DNA of 64,000 bases from Pisaster brevispinus (Eukaryota; Echinodermata; Asteroidea; Forcipulatida; Asteriidae). Every line of letters begins with the position of its first letter. Within the stretch, counting starts at the first letter, position 1. Location of the stretch: the NCBI GenBank assembly GCA_023634235.1, contig JAMKCF010000006.1, forward strand, positions 4,495,421-4,559,420. The letters are read 5' to 3'. Below the pieces are notes generated by a model. That model was given only the letters and a program-made list of their open reading frames with translations. It did not search any database and was not told the origin of the DNA. The position numbers were made by a program, and so were the translations under genes. Below are positions 9,780-20,608 of this stretch, piece by piece.

Positions 9780-10024
9780 CTGAGCAAATTGGGAAAAAAC
9801 GTACATTTTTAATCCCCCTTACTTTTCGTAGCATTTGCCAGTGGGTTGTCCGATCATTCAAAACCTTGTATGGTAACACGGCTGCGTCCAGAACTATCCG
9901 TGTGATGCGTACATGCATTTACCACATGATATCATATTGCAGGGTGGCATAGTCTGTCTGACCATTCAAAACCATCTGGATAGCATTGAATGGTCAGACA
10001 GTAGAACAGCTTGAATTAACCATT

Positions 10025-10175
10025 TTCTGTGAAATTTTCTGGGTAACTGTGAAACACTGGTAACTGTGAATACTCCCTGGTAACTGTGAATACACTTTGG
10101 TAACTGTGGATACTTTCTAGTAACTGTAAATACTTTCTGGAATAAACTATGAGTACCCTCTAGTAACTGGGATCT
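10025..10175. repeat. 20-base minisatellite, second array
   Basis: The units (GTAACTGTGAATACTCCCTG-like) are the same as in the array at 8564-8848. An inverted GTCTGACCATTCAAAACCAT / GAATGGTCAGAC pair lies just before it (9953-10005). Confidence 0.85.
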
Positions 10176-10706
10176 GGATAGCTTTGAACGGTCAGACAGT
10201 AGAAAAGTTTGGCTTAACTATGTTCACACACAAAAATAAAATAAATAAATAAATAACAGCAGCGCATGGTTCTCTGCCTTATTGGGCAGAAATGAACCTT
10301 CCTAAATACTCTCCTTTCTGGACTGCTCTTTTCCACTTAATAAAAAGTGGATACAAATATTGATATTTCTACAGTGGAATCAAAGGAGGACGGAGGAAAC
10401 ACGGATGAAAAAAATAAAATAAAAAATCTAGCAGAGGGGGGGTGTTAATAACATTTGATGCACATCAAACAAATGCTGATAAGCACCTTGGTGAACAAAC
10501 TTAAAAGTAGTTCTCTCTGTATAACAGAAACCACTAAGATTCATCGAGACAAAATACTCCTCATTGTAACAGCAATGTCACACTGAAAATCACTACGGGG
10601 ATATCAGCAACTCATCGCAAGATAAATCATTTTAGTGGCACTGCCGCCCATCAGTGGAACCCATTTATTTGTTACAGAATTGACAGGCTCTTCGGGAGAT
10701 GCTTAC

Positions 10707-10875
10707 GAGATTGATCTTGGGAATCGTATCGGGCCGAGAATCCCCCAAACGCAACGCTGCCATCGCTGGTGAAGACAACACGCATGGTGTTACCGGTGGA
10801 GGCTAGTCCCTGCGGGGCCGTGTTGCCGCAGAAACGACCAAAGCTAGGGGCGTCACTCTCCAATCCATTGAAGAC
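10707..10875 (-). CDS. CUBN: cubilin exon: CUB18, second half
   Basis: It encodes VFNGLESDAPSFGRFCGNTA and VVFTSDGSVAFGGFSARYDS, with C4. Human CUB18 has VFNGIRSNSP and VIFFTDGSRPYGGFTASY. Phases are 0 in, 1 out. Confidence 0.95.
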
Positions 10876-10934
10876 CTGGACAGGGAAGAAGTCGCATTAT
10901 TATTTTGATTACTGATTTGGGGTTGAACAAAGAA

Positions 10935-11012
10935 AACTTACTGCAGTGGGATTTAAACCAACAACCTCCGGCTGGTTCAAATCCCGCTCCAGTCAATTTT
11001 TCTTCTTAAAAA
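10935..11012 (+). repeat. SINE-1 fragment
   Basis: It contains GGTTCAAATCCCGCTCCAGTC (B-box and acceptor end), then AATTTTTCTTC. The 5' half is lost. Confidence 0.7.
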
Positions 11013-11066
11013 ATGGACCCAGTCAGTTTCCCTTGTGGTTTAAAACTTGATATTTTGATTACTATT

Positions 11067-11240
11067 AAGCCCAGCTCACACGAGAGCAATTTAGCAAGGG
11101 TCCCTTGCCAAACTGTAGCATGGTTGTAACATTTTACAAAATGTACCTCGTGTGAAAGGACAATAATTTGTGTACTGTCCAAGGTCCCTTGTAAAATCTT
11201 GTCAAACATTGCTTCATTTTGTTGGAGGTCTGGACTAGCC
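11067..11240. repeat. MITE copy related to 31337-31671 (left part)
   Basis: It contains AGCTCACACGAGAGCAATTT, GTAGCATGGTTGTAAC and TTGTAAAATCTTGTCAAACA, in the same order as the 31337 element. Confidence 0.8.
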
Positions 11241-11461
11241 AGCCGGACCCCCTGGTGAGAATTTAGACTGATCCCCAGGCGTTTTAACCAATATTTTCCC
11301 CAGCGGACCACTGTCAAGGAAAGAACGCTGTATCCACGTCAACAAAATTAGCTCTGAAACATAAATCTGCACAAACAGTTTTTCTTCTTCCCAGAACTAA
11401 ATTTCTACTCATAGAAAGAAGATATCATTTAAAAATTACGACAAACCAAAATTCATATGGA

Positions 11462-11640
11462 TACTCCGCCATGCAGTGTCAGCCCCTTCAAAATTTTCCC
11501 AGAGACTTTTGCCAATGGTCTTGGCCATGGTGCATCTTGTAAATTTTCCCATAGACTTTCAGATTTTCCAATGGAAGTGCCCCTTTTGCAAAATGAAAAT
11601 GGCCTTGCCCTCTCAAAGATGAAATTCCAGGCCTGCAAAA
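11462..11640. repeat. dispersed repeat shared with 56451-56550
   Basis: It contains AAATTTTCCCA.AGACTTT twice and GAAGTGCCCCTTTTGCAAAATG, CCTCTCAAAGATGAAATTCC. The latter part is shared with 56485-56545. Confidence 0.6.
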
Positions 11641-11678
11641 CAGTCAGTGATTAAAAAAAAGGAGAAGAAGTGTTTTAC

Positions 11679-11863
11679 CTCAATATAGTCAAAACTACAG
11701 CTCTGTCCATTTCCTTCAAGTTCAAAGTCGTCAAATGCAAGCGTGACTGCTTGTCCCGAAGCCACTGTGATGCGCCACTCACATACACGCGAGTGTGCGT
11801 ATTGCTGGGGGTAGTTGGGAGAGGTGAAGGACCCTGTTGCTGTGGACAGGTCCCCTCCACAAA
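11679..11863 (-). CDS. CUBN: cubilin exon: CUB18, first half
   Basis: It encodes CGGDLSTATGSFTSPNYPQQ...RVCEWRITVASGQ...FELEGNGQSCSFDYIE, close to human CUB18 (GGDLQGSIGTFTSPNYPNP..RICEWRI). Phases are 1 in, 0 out. Confidence 0.96.
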
Positions 11864-11995
11864 CTGCGGGTTTGGGGAGGAAAAAATCAGACAAGAAAAT
11901 GGCATTATTCACACAGAGGCAGGTTTAAACCGGTCTACATATCAGGCATAAAACTCACAACCGTAAGAGAAGAAAGGATAATTCTGACAAGCTAA

Positions 11996-12165
11996 TATTT
12001 TCAGCATTTGATGCTCATGAGGGAATTTTGGGACGCTAGGTGGCAACAGACTTACCAGGTAAATCCACTGTTCTCTCGGTAATGTGCACATGCTCAGAAC
12101 TACATAAAAAATGTAAATTTACCTGGTAAGTCCTAGTGTTCCAAAGTCTCCTATTGCAAAGCCAT
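11996..12165. repeat. foldback repeat
   Basis: ACTTACCAGGTAAATCC and AAATTTACCTGGTAAGTCC lie in inverse orientation about 65 bases apart, flanked by GGACGCTAGGTGGC. It is probably a small MITE. Confidence 0.55.
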
Positions 12166-12462
12166 TATGATGTTTAATCATGGTTTAGAGGCTGAACAAT
12201 TAGCAATCTTTGTTTAGATGCAAAAACCAAAGCAACATAAAACCAAAAAAGAATACCAAACAAACTGCGAAGCCAGTCTCTCTAGAAGCCATGTGTGTGT
12301 GTGTGTGTAAAACGTAGTGAGACACAAACTGTAGAATGTATGCTGTACAAGGTGCATTGTGTCTGTGTGCAAACTGTAATGCTTTATGTATATGTACACT
12401 ACCACGGAGCCAGACTTGATTTATCCTTTGATGCATGTGTTAGTATCAAACTTAGACATTAC

Positions 12463-12603
12463 CTTCTTCGCTGGACTGGAAGCGGAGGCTAAACCCAGCC
12501 CCTACTTGGGAGGCGTCGGTTGTGAAACGGACGAAGGCGTAGTTTGATGACGAGTCAAAGTTTACGGGGGCACTTGATCCGCATGCCCTGGCCAACTCAA
12601 AGG
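12463..12603 (-). CDS. CUBN: cubilin exon: CUB17, second part
   Basis: It encodes AFELARACGSSAPVNFDSSS and FVRFTTDASQVGAGFSLRFQ, with C4. It is phase 1 on both sides. The intron 11864-12462 contains a foldback repeat and a GT run (12292-12308). Confidence 0.94.
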
Positions 12604-12950
12604 CTGAAAATAGTAAATGTGAATGTTAAGAGCGAGAAACAAATTATTATAAACTGACAAAATATAAAAAAATGAAACTGGGGCTTGCAAGAAATCAGGA
12701 CATTTCTGTCCTAGGTTCTCAGCGTTCTCCCTCAAGGGGAGGGTCAAACATTGGCAAGTACTCCAAAAACTAATGACCATAAAAACTTACTTGGTGCGGC
12801 TGTTGGTAGTATAAGCTATTTTGAGGAAGGATTCTATTTAAGGTAATATGGTTTTGAAAATGTTTTCGTTTTGAAAATTTTTTCAGCTCAAAACATTGAA
12901 GAATGATTGAAGCAGTACAATCAAATCAAAATCCAATCCAATCAAATCAC

Positions 12951-13169
12951 CTGATGAATTTCTGCCATCGTGGACTCGTAAGACGTCACCCGAGGAGCAG
13001 TTTGATGCACTATTGACGACATTGAAGTTGGTATTGAATGAGAAGGTGACGAAGTGACCGTCGGGGGCACGGACCATCCACATGCAATCCAAGTTGCTCT
13101 CATAATTGTTAGGATAGCCGGGAGAGGTGATGACGCCGCTAGTACCAGAAACTGTACCACCGCAGCTTG
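12951..13169 (-). CDS. CUBN: cubilin exon: CUB17, first part
   Basis: It encodes SCGGTVSGTSGVITSPGYPN...LDCMWMVRAPDGH...FNTNFNVVNSASNC, then GDVLRVHDGRNSSG, with C1-C3. No Glu stands at the calcium-ligand place. It is phase 1 on both sides. The intron (12604-12950) has a fragment of the GGTAGGGTCATA element. Confidence 0.94.
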
Positions 13170-13914
13170 CTGGAGTATCAAAAGAAGGTGGAATAGAGCG
13201 TTGGATCAAATCTGTCATTTCAACACCCCCAACTTGTCAGTAAATCAAGATTTAAAAATCAAAGCAGTTGAAGTACTTCAACCACTTTTTGTTGGATATG
13301 TGTATATCTGCCAAATTTTTCTTGACTGCCCTACGGCAGATGATTTATTTTGGCCGTAGGAACTTTAGAGCGCCCTAAACTTTTTGCAGGCAACCGCACG
13401 GCTGATGTGAATATCCACCTAGACATTCCATTGTGTAGCAAGTACAGCCATTCTTCATGCTCCAAATCTCTCTTTTTCTAGGGGTTATTGTGTAATTCTC
13501 TATTGTCTCTGTTCTTTTGTTAAACAAACGAGGATTACAAGAGATCGATAGACTGCCCTCATTGTTTATCATTTTATTTGGCACATGTGAGAAAAAGTCA
13601 GAGATTCCACCCAACCATGGCAGTCTATTGGCCGTTGCTTTTGGCCAAGAGTTGGCTGATACACAGTGAAGACGTTCCATATTTTCTCAAAAGGGAACAA
13701 TAAACCCTGTTGCATTTTAGGATAAATTTTAGATGTCTTGACTTTATTCATTCCGGGTTTCACAGTGATAAAGGAGAACCTCGACTTGAAAAGAAATACA
13801 AATCTTCCAGAAGTTCCACAAAAAAAAAAATATAAATCCTGCGCAGCGGCACAATAAATATTGTGTCGGAGTGGTTAAGAAGCATCTACTACTCAGAGAT
13901 GACAGCCTGCTTAC

Positions 13915-14093
13915 CAATACTGGCCGTGACTTTGAAGCCTGGGTGTGCCACACTACTGTCTGTACGGAACCTCAGGAGCGCTGCGTTGCTTGACGTTGTG
14001 ATGGTGTCAGGCACTGTAGTGCCGCACAGTTTACCCAGCTGGTTGGAATTCTGGTCGGAGCCGTCGAGTACTTGAAGATAATCGAAGTCACAG
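13915..14093 (-). CDS. CUBN: cubilin exon: CUB16, second part
   Basis: It encodes SCDFDYLQVLDGSDQNSNQL, KLCGTTVPDTITTSSN and LRFRTDSSVAHPGFKVTASI, with C3, C4 and D/D ligands. Phases are 2 in, 1 out. The downstream intron (13170-13914) holds no recognisable element. Confidence 0.95.
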
Positions 14094-14260
14094 CTGAACG
14101 AGGTGAAGAAGACGAAGGACAATTTAGTCAGGGAAAGATGCAACATTGTAAAACAAAGAAGAAATTGTTAGAGAGGAATGCAAAAGACTGTTCTTCTTCA
14201 CCATCTCTTTGTAATGCTCTTCCATTGAGCCTCGTAGACTCATAAAAAAAAAAAAAAAAA

Positions 14261-14402
14261 AGTATGCTTACCAGAATAAAAGTTACCAACTAAAATACCA
14301 TTTCATGTGTACCATCTGTGACTGGTATCCTGCTTATTTTATGCTTAGCAGAAATTTTGTAAGCAATATATTCTGCTTAGGCAGCTCTATGAAATTGGGC
14401 CC
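14261..14402. repeat. MITE-1 copy, left end missing
   Basis: It starts at AGTATGCTTACCAG after an A run and ends GCTCTATGAAATTGGGCCC. Its CACATG/TGTGACTGGTATCCTGC core is conserved. Confidence 0.8.
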
Positions 14403-14676
14403 CAGTGCGCTTCCTAAAAAAGCGTATTGCACGGTATTTACCAAATATGAAGAATCGGACTCCCAAAATGGCGCGAGCAAATTTCCACATGATGAAAAGA
14501 CATCATGTGAATTTGGTCCAAATAACGCCCAATATGGGGGGAAAATATCGTACAAATGTGTCGCTTTGTTGGAAACATTAAATAGTGGACGACAACATCT
14601 TCAATTTCGGTTGAGATAATTTACCAATTAGTACACACGAGTCATTCGGTCAAACACAAACAATTCAAGACTTCAC

Positions 14677-14851
14677 CTGACATGGGGTTCGATGTAGAAC
14701 AGCGACGCAAAGTCCATCTGTATGGCCTCGCTAGAGGGAGCTGTCACAACCCAGATGCACTCTATGCTGACTGGATAGTTGTTTGGGTAGTTGGGGGACA
14801 TGATCTCACTGCTGGGGACGGCATCGGTCAGGATCACCTGTCCACCACAGC
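14677..14851 (-). CDS. CUBN: cubilin exon: CUB16, first part
   Basis: It encodes CGGQVILTDAVPSSEIMSPN...IECIWVVTAPSSE...FASLFYIEPHV, with C1-C2. It leaves in phase 2 just before C3 (AG|C). The FxxLFYIEP pattern parallels human FEDRFDIEV. Confidence 0.95.
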
Positions 14852-15515
14852 CTGGAACAATGACAACAACAAAAATTACCGAGGAAAAAAAAGGAATCTG
14901 GTGGCTGTAATTTTTCACCAGAAGTGAATTTATAAGAAAGCAACTTGACAGAAGTGAGGACAGGGCTTGTAGTGACTTATGTTGGCATTTGTTGAATCAT
15001 GCTGCAAGAACACATATTTATTGTCTCTGCTGGCCAAGTGCCTCTTAAAACATCAAACATTCACCAAGGCTGGGCTCGAATTTGACACTGGATTGCCGGC
15101 CCGAGGCCAGTGATTTTAGCCTCTGGCCATTAAACTCATGACCTGAGAAGACTGGTGGTCTTGTGTTTTTCAACTGAATAATAGCCACTGTGTAATATCT
15201 TTAACAGAAAGAAATAATGTTCAAATGTTGACCTTGAGTCTGGTATTTATACAGTTCTGTTGAGTATAAAAATATACTGACCCATAAGACAAATTAGATA
15301 AATCTTCTCTATAGTGCTTGTTCAAATAAAAACAACTTACATGTTAAATGAATATCTATTGACGTGAAATCTTACGATACGGTCTGGTTACAGTTTCCAG
15401 CTGGTTTGGTGAAACGGCAAGCTGGTTGGCAACTACAGAATAACTTAAGCACGATTATCACAATGAAACGTTGGGTGGGTGGAGGGCAGAGGGGCAGGGG
15501 TAGGGGTGTACTGAC

Positions 15516-15696
15516 CTTGTTGCATTGCTTGGTACCTCAGACTGAAGCCCCTAGCTCCTCCGCTGCTGTCAGAATGGAAACGAACTGTCAACAGGTTTCC
15601 ACTGGTTTCCATTGCAGTGGGTGCCGTCGTTCCGCAGTACTGACCGTTTGCAGACGACCCAAGAGGTGGAGAGGACACCTCGCCACCATTTAACAC
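15516..15696 (-). CDS. CUBN: cubilin exon: CUB15, second half
   Basis: It encodes VLNGGEVSSPPLGSSANGQY, CGTTAPTAMETSGN and VRFHSDSSGGARGFSLRYQA. The loop before C4 is long; human CUB15 also has a long LGPPGGNGHFCG loop. Phases are 0 in, 1 out. The downstream intron (14852-15515) shows no feature. Confidence 0.95.
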
Positions 15697-15969
15697 CTAC
15701 GAACCGATTCAGCAAATCTTGAATAAGTTTCTTGACTCCTTTTTTTGTTTTTGAGGGGCCGGGGATGGGCAAGTGTCGGTAGGTTGGAACAGACTTGCTC
15801 AGGACTACTTCAACAATGGGGGATTACGTGTCATATCTGCTGCCACCCAGAGTTTCATAGTCACAACTTAATCTCCAACTAAATGGATATTGTGAGCATC
15901 AATAAAAACAAGTATGTCGATCTATATTCTCACTTTGGTGTGTTTAAACTGGTACCAGTTATCATTTTG

Positions 15970-16164
15970 CAGAGCTGCCAACATTTGCATCTTGCAATCA
16001 GGAAGATTTTGTACATCCAACCAGGGGAATATTTTACATTAAAAATAACAGGGAAAAGGTTTCCATAATCAGGAAGATTTGTCAAATTTGTTCAACAGAA
16101 CATGGAATTATTGTATATTTTTTTAGGGAACTTTCTGCGCAATGAGGGAGGGTTGGCAAGCTCT
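15970..16164. repeat. MITE-2 copy
   Basis: It starts CAGAGCTGCCAACATTTGC and ends GGGTTGGCAAGCTCT. The termini are inverted. Confidence 0.85.
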
Positions 16165-16679
16165 CATTTTCAAAGGCAAGTCAATAAAAATAGCTGTACT
16201 GTCTACGATGTGACAGATACATGTCAAAATGTCAGAGCTTCTTGTAACGAGACTAGTCTGAACATAGTCAGCTTGTACTTGACTGTGTATTGAAAACAAG
16301 TGTAGAACAAAAAAACAGGGGACCACTCTGTATCCATCACGTTCACAGTTTTTCCCAGGGGTTGTAACTTTTGTTGGAGTATATGAAACCATCCAAAATA
16401 TATATGTTTTCTTTTAATCACCTTTAAATTTTTCATCAAATATAGACAGACAAGTTCTGTAGCGAGTGAGGTTTACAGAGACAAGAAGTAAACCTCTTTT
16501 ATGAGCTTTGGTGGTTCTGAGAAGAACCTGTGGTTTAACAACTTGACGTTTCGATCAGTGAGCTCTGATTGTCTTCAGTAGAGGGTTACCTCATTTTTTC
16601 TGCCCAGTATTTGATTGAAACTTGAGGGTTAAAAAAAAAACAAAAAAAAAAACAACCCATGATCATAAATCAACTAAAT

Positions 16680-16800
16680 TCTTTTCATTTCATTTCAGTT
16701 ATTCTGGTTGTGAAGGACTCTCAGAAAAGTGAACTTAATTCACTGTACTAGCCAAGAACCCAATATAGAGAAGACAAGGAAGGAAGTGTCAGTTTTAGGT
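16680..16800 (-). repeat. SINE family 3, truncated
   Basis: It contains ATTCTGGTTGTGAAGGACTC, AGCCAAGAACCCAATATAGA and GACAAGGAAGGAAGTGTCAG, the 3' part of the family only. The tRNA-like head is missing. Confidence 0.65.
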
Positions 16801-16963
16801 GTCAGTTTTGTGTTAGTTTCAGTATAAGCTTGGATGCCCATTCATATGTTGAAATACGTATGGGTGGTTTCGACAGTTAGAAGAAAAAAAAACCTGATAA
16901 CGTGTCGATACAAAGTGGTTCCTTTAATTTTGTTTCTTGTCAGAATCCAGTAAAGAGACCGAC

Positions 16964-17148
16964 CTGAACGTAGTCATTGACACAGTTTGTGCTGGACAGG
17001 ATGTTAAAATCAGACGAGAACGTGACCATGATGGTAGAGCCACTCGGTGCCTCAATCACCCAGGTGCAGTCTTGGTTGTTGGTGTAGATGGCCGGGTACT
17101 GAGGGCTGGTGATCACGCCCAACTGACTGTTGATGTAACCACCGCAGA
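16964..17148 (-). CDS. CUBN: cubilin exon: CUB15, first half
   Basis: It encodes CGGYINSQLGVITSPQYPAI...QDCTWVIEAPSGS...FSSDFNILSSTNCVNDYVQ. The usual LE before C3 is FNIL-SS, so the calcium-ligand Glu is missing; human CUB15 likewise has FQIPNGDSSC. Phases are 1 in, 0 out. Confidence 0.95.
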
Positions 17149-17297
17149 CTGCAAAGGATAGAGGTAAAAAAAAGAAGAAGATTTGGTGGAAGTCGTTCAA
17201 GAGTTTGCGTGTGCCTCCAGCACAGTTTCAGCAAAGTGTGTAGAGAAACAACATTTTCGCGATTACAGCAATAAAACTGGGAAACAGAGACACTTAC

Positions 17298-17453
17298 AGG
17301 TCTGGTAACTGGCCTGGAAGCCTGTGCCATTAATGGAACTATCGGAATGGAAGACAGCAAGCATCATGTTGGACGTAGAGTACACAGGAGAGGGATCTGG
17401 ATCTAGACGACCACAGAAGCGGCCAAGGGTTGTTGCCGTGTCGATCGTGTCAC
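17298..17453 (-). CDS. CUBN: cubilin exon: CUB14, second part
   Basis: It encodes GDTIDTATTLGRFCGRLDPD and LAVFHSDSSINGTGFQASYQ, with C4 and the SD ligand. It is phase 1 on both sides. The next intron (17149-17297) is only 149 bases. Confidence 0.95.
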
Positions 17454-17554
17454 CTGGAAAAAAAAATAAAAAGGTAAAATGTTGTTGTACCATTGTTGTT
17501 GAACCGATTACGGTACAAGCCAAATAATATTAATCATAACAATAATGTGTATCC

Positions 17555-17692
17555 ATTTCCTCCTGGGTGATGAGAAGCAATTCCAGTTAAGTGTCTCGCC
17601 CAAGGACACAAGTGTCATGACTGGGATTCGAACCCACGCTTCAAGGACTTAACCACCAGAACTTGAGCTCAACCGCTCAGCCACAACGTGCC
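17555..17692 (-). repeat. SINE family 2 copy (tRNA-Leu-like)
   Basis: Read on minus: TGGCTGAGCGG (A box), GGGTTCGAATCCCAG (B box) and GTGTCCTTGGGCGAGACACTT. It matches the SINE at 5935-6134. Confidence 0.8.
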
Positions 17693-17822
17693 ATATAACA
17701 CAACATTGACTCATTTTGGCAACAAGTGCCCACTTGAAGATGCAAAACAGTTCTCACTCAAACTTTGTTGCATCGAAACAACCAAAGGGAGTTAAAAGTC
17801 TATACGAATGTTTTGGCTCATA

Positions 17823-17853
<31 letters not shown>
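17823..17853. repeat. A31 homopolymer
   Basis: An uninterrupted run of A, intronic. It may be the tail of a retrocopy, but no body is recognisable. Confidence 0.9.
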
Positions 17854-17856
<3 letters not shown>

Positions 17857-18520
17857 ATGCAAATCACAAAACAGTCAACAGCCGCAGAAGTTAAGAAATA
17901 TTTTGAAGGACAACTCAGGCCCAGTGGAATTCCAGAATGTTGACTTGAAGAAAGACAGATAGATTTGTACGCATCCTAAAGAAAACACAGAAATGTAGCT
18001 TCCTTTTGGCTATAAATTGAATGAAAAAACTAAAAACAATGTACACAAGTATACATTAGTGTCTACAGTTAATGGACATATTTCAACATTTTGGGGACAA
18101 CTTTGGTCTTACGTGCATTTCTATAACGCATGAAGGAAACAAACTGGCGCACCTTCACGTTAACATGTCCAAACGTTTAAATACGTGCAGACTTGCACAG
18201 CCTATACAATTACAATAGACCCCATTGAATACGACGTCACAATCTCAAACGGCGCCCTCCCCCAAGGTCGAAGGAAGACCTATTGCGCATGGCATGTACG
18301 CACTAGCATCTTTCCATTGTTTGACCTCTGCAATGGAGGCCTATTGAAGAGGTCTACAGCTAGTAGTTTGATTGAAAAAAAAAAGAAAGAAAAAAAGACC
18401 GGAAAAAAAAAAAAACCACAAAAAAATGGGCATGAAAGTTTCGAGAAATGCTTTTAAGGATTGAGAGGTATTGGAGCTTAGATCCAATGAGGTGAAACCT
18501 TGTTGGAAGTCCTTCCTCAC

Positions 18521-18718
18521 CATTGAACAGCTCCACGTAATCGTAGAAACAGGAAGAGTGAGCCTCCAAGCTGACGTTACTGAGCTGCAGCTTGAGAGTC
18601 TCGCCCGGGTTGGCCTCTATCAGCCACTGGCAGTCCAGGTTGGGATCGTAGCCGTTGGGGAAGTTTGGAGAGGAGAATAGCTGTGCGGTCTCCCCGGCCA
18701 GCAAGTTGGCGCCGCATT
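18521..18718 (-). CDS. CUBN: cubilin exon: CUB14, first part
   Basis: It encodes CGANLLAGETAQLFSSPNFP...LDCQWLIEANPGE...VSLEAHSSCFYDYVELFN, with C1-C3 and ligands. The intron is phase 1, four residues later than the standard site. Confidence 0.95.
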
Positions 18719-18759
18719 CTGGCAAGAAACAAGAACAAAGAAGTATGTGTGAAGCCTGA

Positions 18760-18965
18760 CTTGGGCTGTCGGGTTGGCATTGTGGTATTTTTCCCCGCCT
18801 TTCACCACTGGGACCCCCCCCCCCCAAGTTTGAATCCTGCCGGAGGCCTCTATGTGGATTGGGTTTTCAGGCCCTACCTGATTGCATGGGTTTTCCCTGG
18901 AATAGCTCTCTGGGGTTTTCCTTCCAGATCTAAAACTGAAACTTTCTTCTTTGTGGGGTTCTGGC
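18760..18965 (+). repeat. SINE family 3 copy, opposite orientation
   Basis: It contains AGTTTGAATCCTGCCGGAGG (B-box-like), TATGTGGATTGGGTTTTCAG, CCTACCTGATTGCATGGG and TAAAACTGAAACTTTCTTC, the reverse complement of strings at 5640-5760 and 59455-59545. Confidence 0.75.
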
Positions 18966-19062
18966 TGCCTCCATGCCCCCTAGGTAATTGCCTCCATGCC
19001 CCTGGTCATTGCCTCCATGCCACGAGGTCATTACCTCCATGCCCCCTGGTCATTGCCTAGAT
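18966..19062. repeat. 22-24-base tandem repeat, 4 units
   Basis: The units resemble CTCCATGCCCCCTGGTCATTGC. It immediately follows a SINE-3 copy in the CUB13/14 intron. Confidence 0.85.
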
Positions 19063-19514
19063 ATCCTTTCAAATGCTCCAAGACACGCTTTCACTTCCCT
19101 CATAAAAGTGCCCTTCACTGGAAAATTTGTTTGTTACCTTGCGAGAACAAAGTACAGGGGGATCCAACACAACTAACTTCAGCCGAATTTGAAGAATTGA
19201 GGCAGTAGGCACCCAACATAAAACACATATACAGAACCCTAGCACTGATGTCACTCGCAGCTACTGTCTGCCCATGGTCTGCCATGGCCAGGAGTCAAAT
19301 TACATGTGACAGTGGAAACCAGCTTGCATGGCCCCAAATAACCATCATTACACAGTAAGAACACACCGGAAAAAGTGACTCCCAAATTGGGGCAACCAAG
19401 ATTTGTTGGGGTGATGACGCCAGGTGGAGGATATGACAGATTGGCTGGTTTTGAAGGATCGAGGCTGCATCCCGCATAGACGTGTCTATTAGAATAGGGT
19501 TGTAATCTACTTAC

Positions 19515-19716
19515 GTCCTGGTGGCAGGGTAGGCGGAGGTATAGTCAGCACTCCAGACACTTCAGTCCATTCTACCAGCCAGCCTGGGTTGGTAACAGAG
19601 GAGTCGGTACGGAAAAGCACCGTGGCTACACTTCCACTGCTCTCCACTGGGTCGGGAAGAGTCGCGCCACAGACAGTCAAAAGATTCGGGGACGAAGCAT
19701 CTGGACCATCGTACAC
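19515..19716 (-). CDS. CUBN: cubilin exon: CUB13, second half, plus Pro-rich linker
   Basis: It encodes VYDGPDASSPNLLTVCGATL, VLFRTDSSVTNPGWLVEW and then a linker VSGVLTIPPPTLPPG before CUB14. Human has a proline-containing linker (DGVLPTIAPG) at the same place, the only long inter-CUB linker. Phases are 0 in, 1 out. Confidence 0.95.
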
Positions 19717-19850
19717 CTACAGAAAACAACAACAACAACAACACCATTTTTGCATCTTTTATGAAGCTCACCTTTTGGTGTGTAAGAGCTTGTTTATCAC
19801 CACTAGAGGGATGTCACCAAAAAAAAACCCGCAGAAACAACCTTACTCAC

Positions 19851-20035
19851 CTCGAACGAATCAAAATTGCATTGAGTATTGGATGGTTCGACGGAGAACT
19901 CGATAAACCGGATGCGAACCCTTCTGTTTGCCGACACGTAGATTGTCCACATCACATTCAAGTTGTTCAAGTAGCTATTGGGATACAATGGTGATGAGAT
20001 CTGACCAGTTGAGGCTATGAGGTCACCTCCAAACA
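19851..20035 (-). CDS. CUBN: cubilin exon: CUB13, first half (lacks C1 and C2)
   Basis: It encodes FGGDLIASTGQISSPLYPNS, NNLNVMWTIYVSANRRV and FSVEPSNTQCNFDSFE. The first Cys is Phe (VFGG) and the second is Val (NLNVMW), so the first CUB disulfide cannot form; C3 is kept. As I recall, human CUB13 shows the same double loss (IFGND, NSNYQW). Phases are 1 in, 0 out. Confidence 0.95.
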
Positions 20036-20608
20036 CTAACAGAAACAAAAAACGAGGGAAAATAGAATTAGCTGTTGAGGCACAGATAAACCGTACTAGG
20101 GTAAAAGAAGCAGTCAAGTGGAAAGAAATGAAAAAAGACAGTATAGTCAGAGAGCACACAGAAAAAGTAAGGGATGCACAATGAAGAAGGAGATGGGAGG
20201 GGGGGTAGAGAGAAGGGGGCTGGTTTAACCACAAGAGGTTGGAAACACAAAGGACAAAATCAAAGGTGGGAAGAGGGAGAACAAGTAACTAATTAGTGAA
20301 TGAGGCAGACTAAAAAGGGGGTTACCTGTGGGGAAAAAAGAGAAGACAAAGACAAAAAGTTGTTAGTCATTTCCTTCTTGGATGTTCAGACCGGTCTGGA
20401 GGCGCCTTATCCACGGAAATGTAATTCAATAGAAGTTTAGTAATCGAGGTTGAACGAAATGAAACAGTGCATTCTCCAAAAGACTTTACTTGACGAGAAG
20501 CACCTAACTTTTGTGAGGTTGTGATTGATCTCGGTCTGTTAGGTTTATGTGTGGATGTAGCAACACCGAGGGGACCGTTTTGCGGTGTCCTGAATCAAAG
20601 CAGATTAC

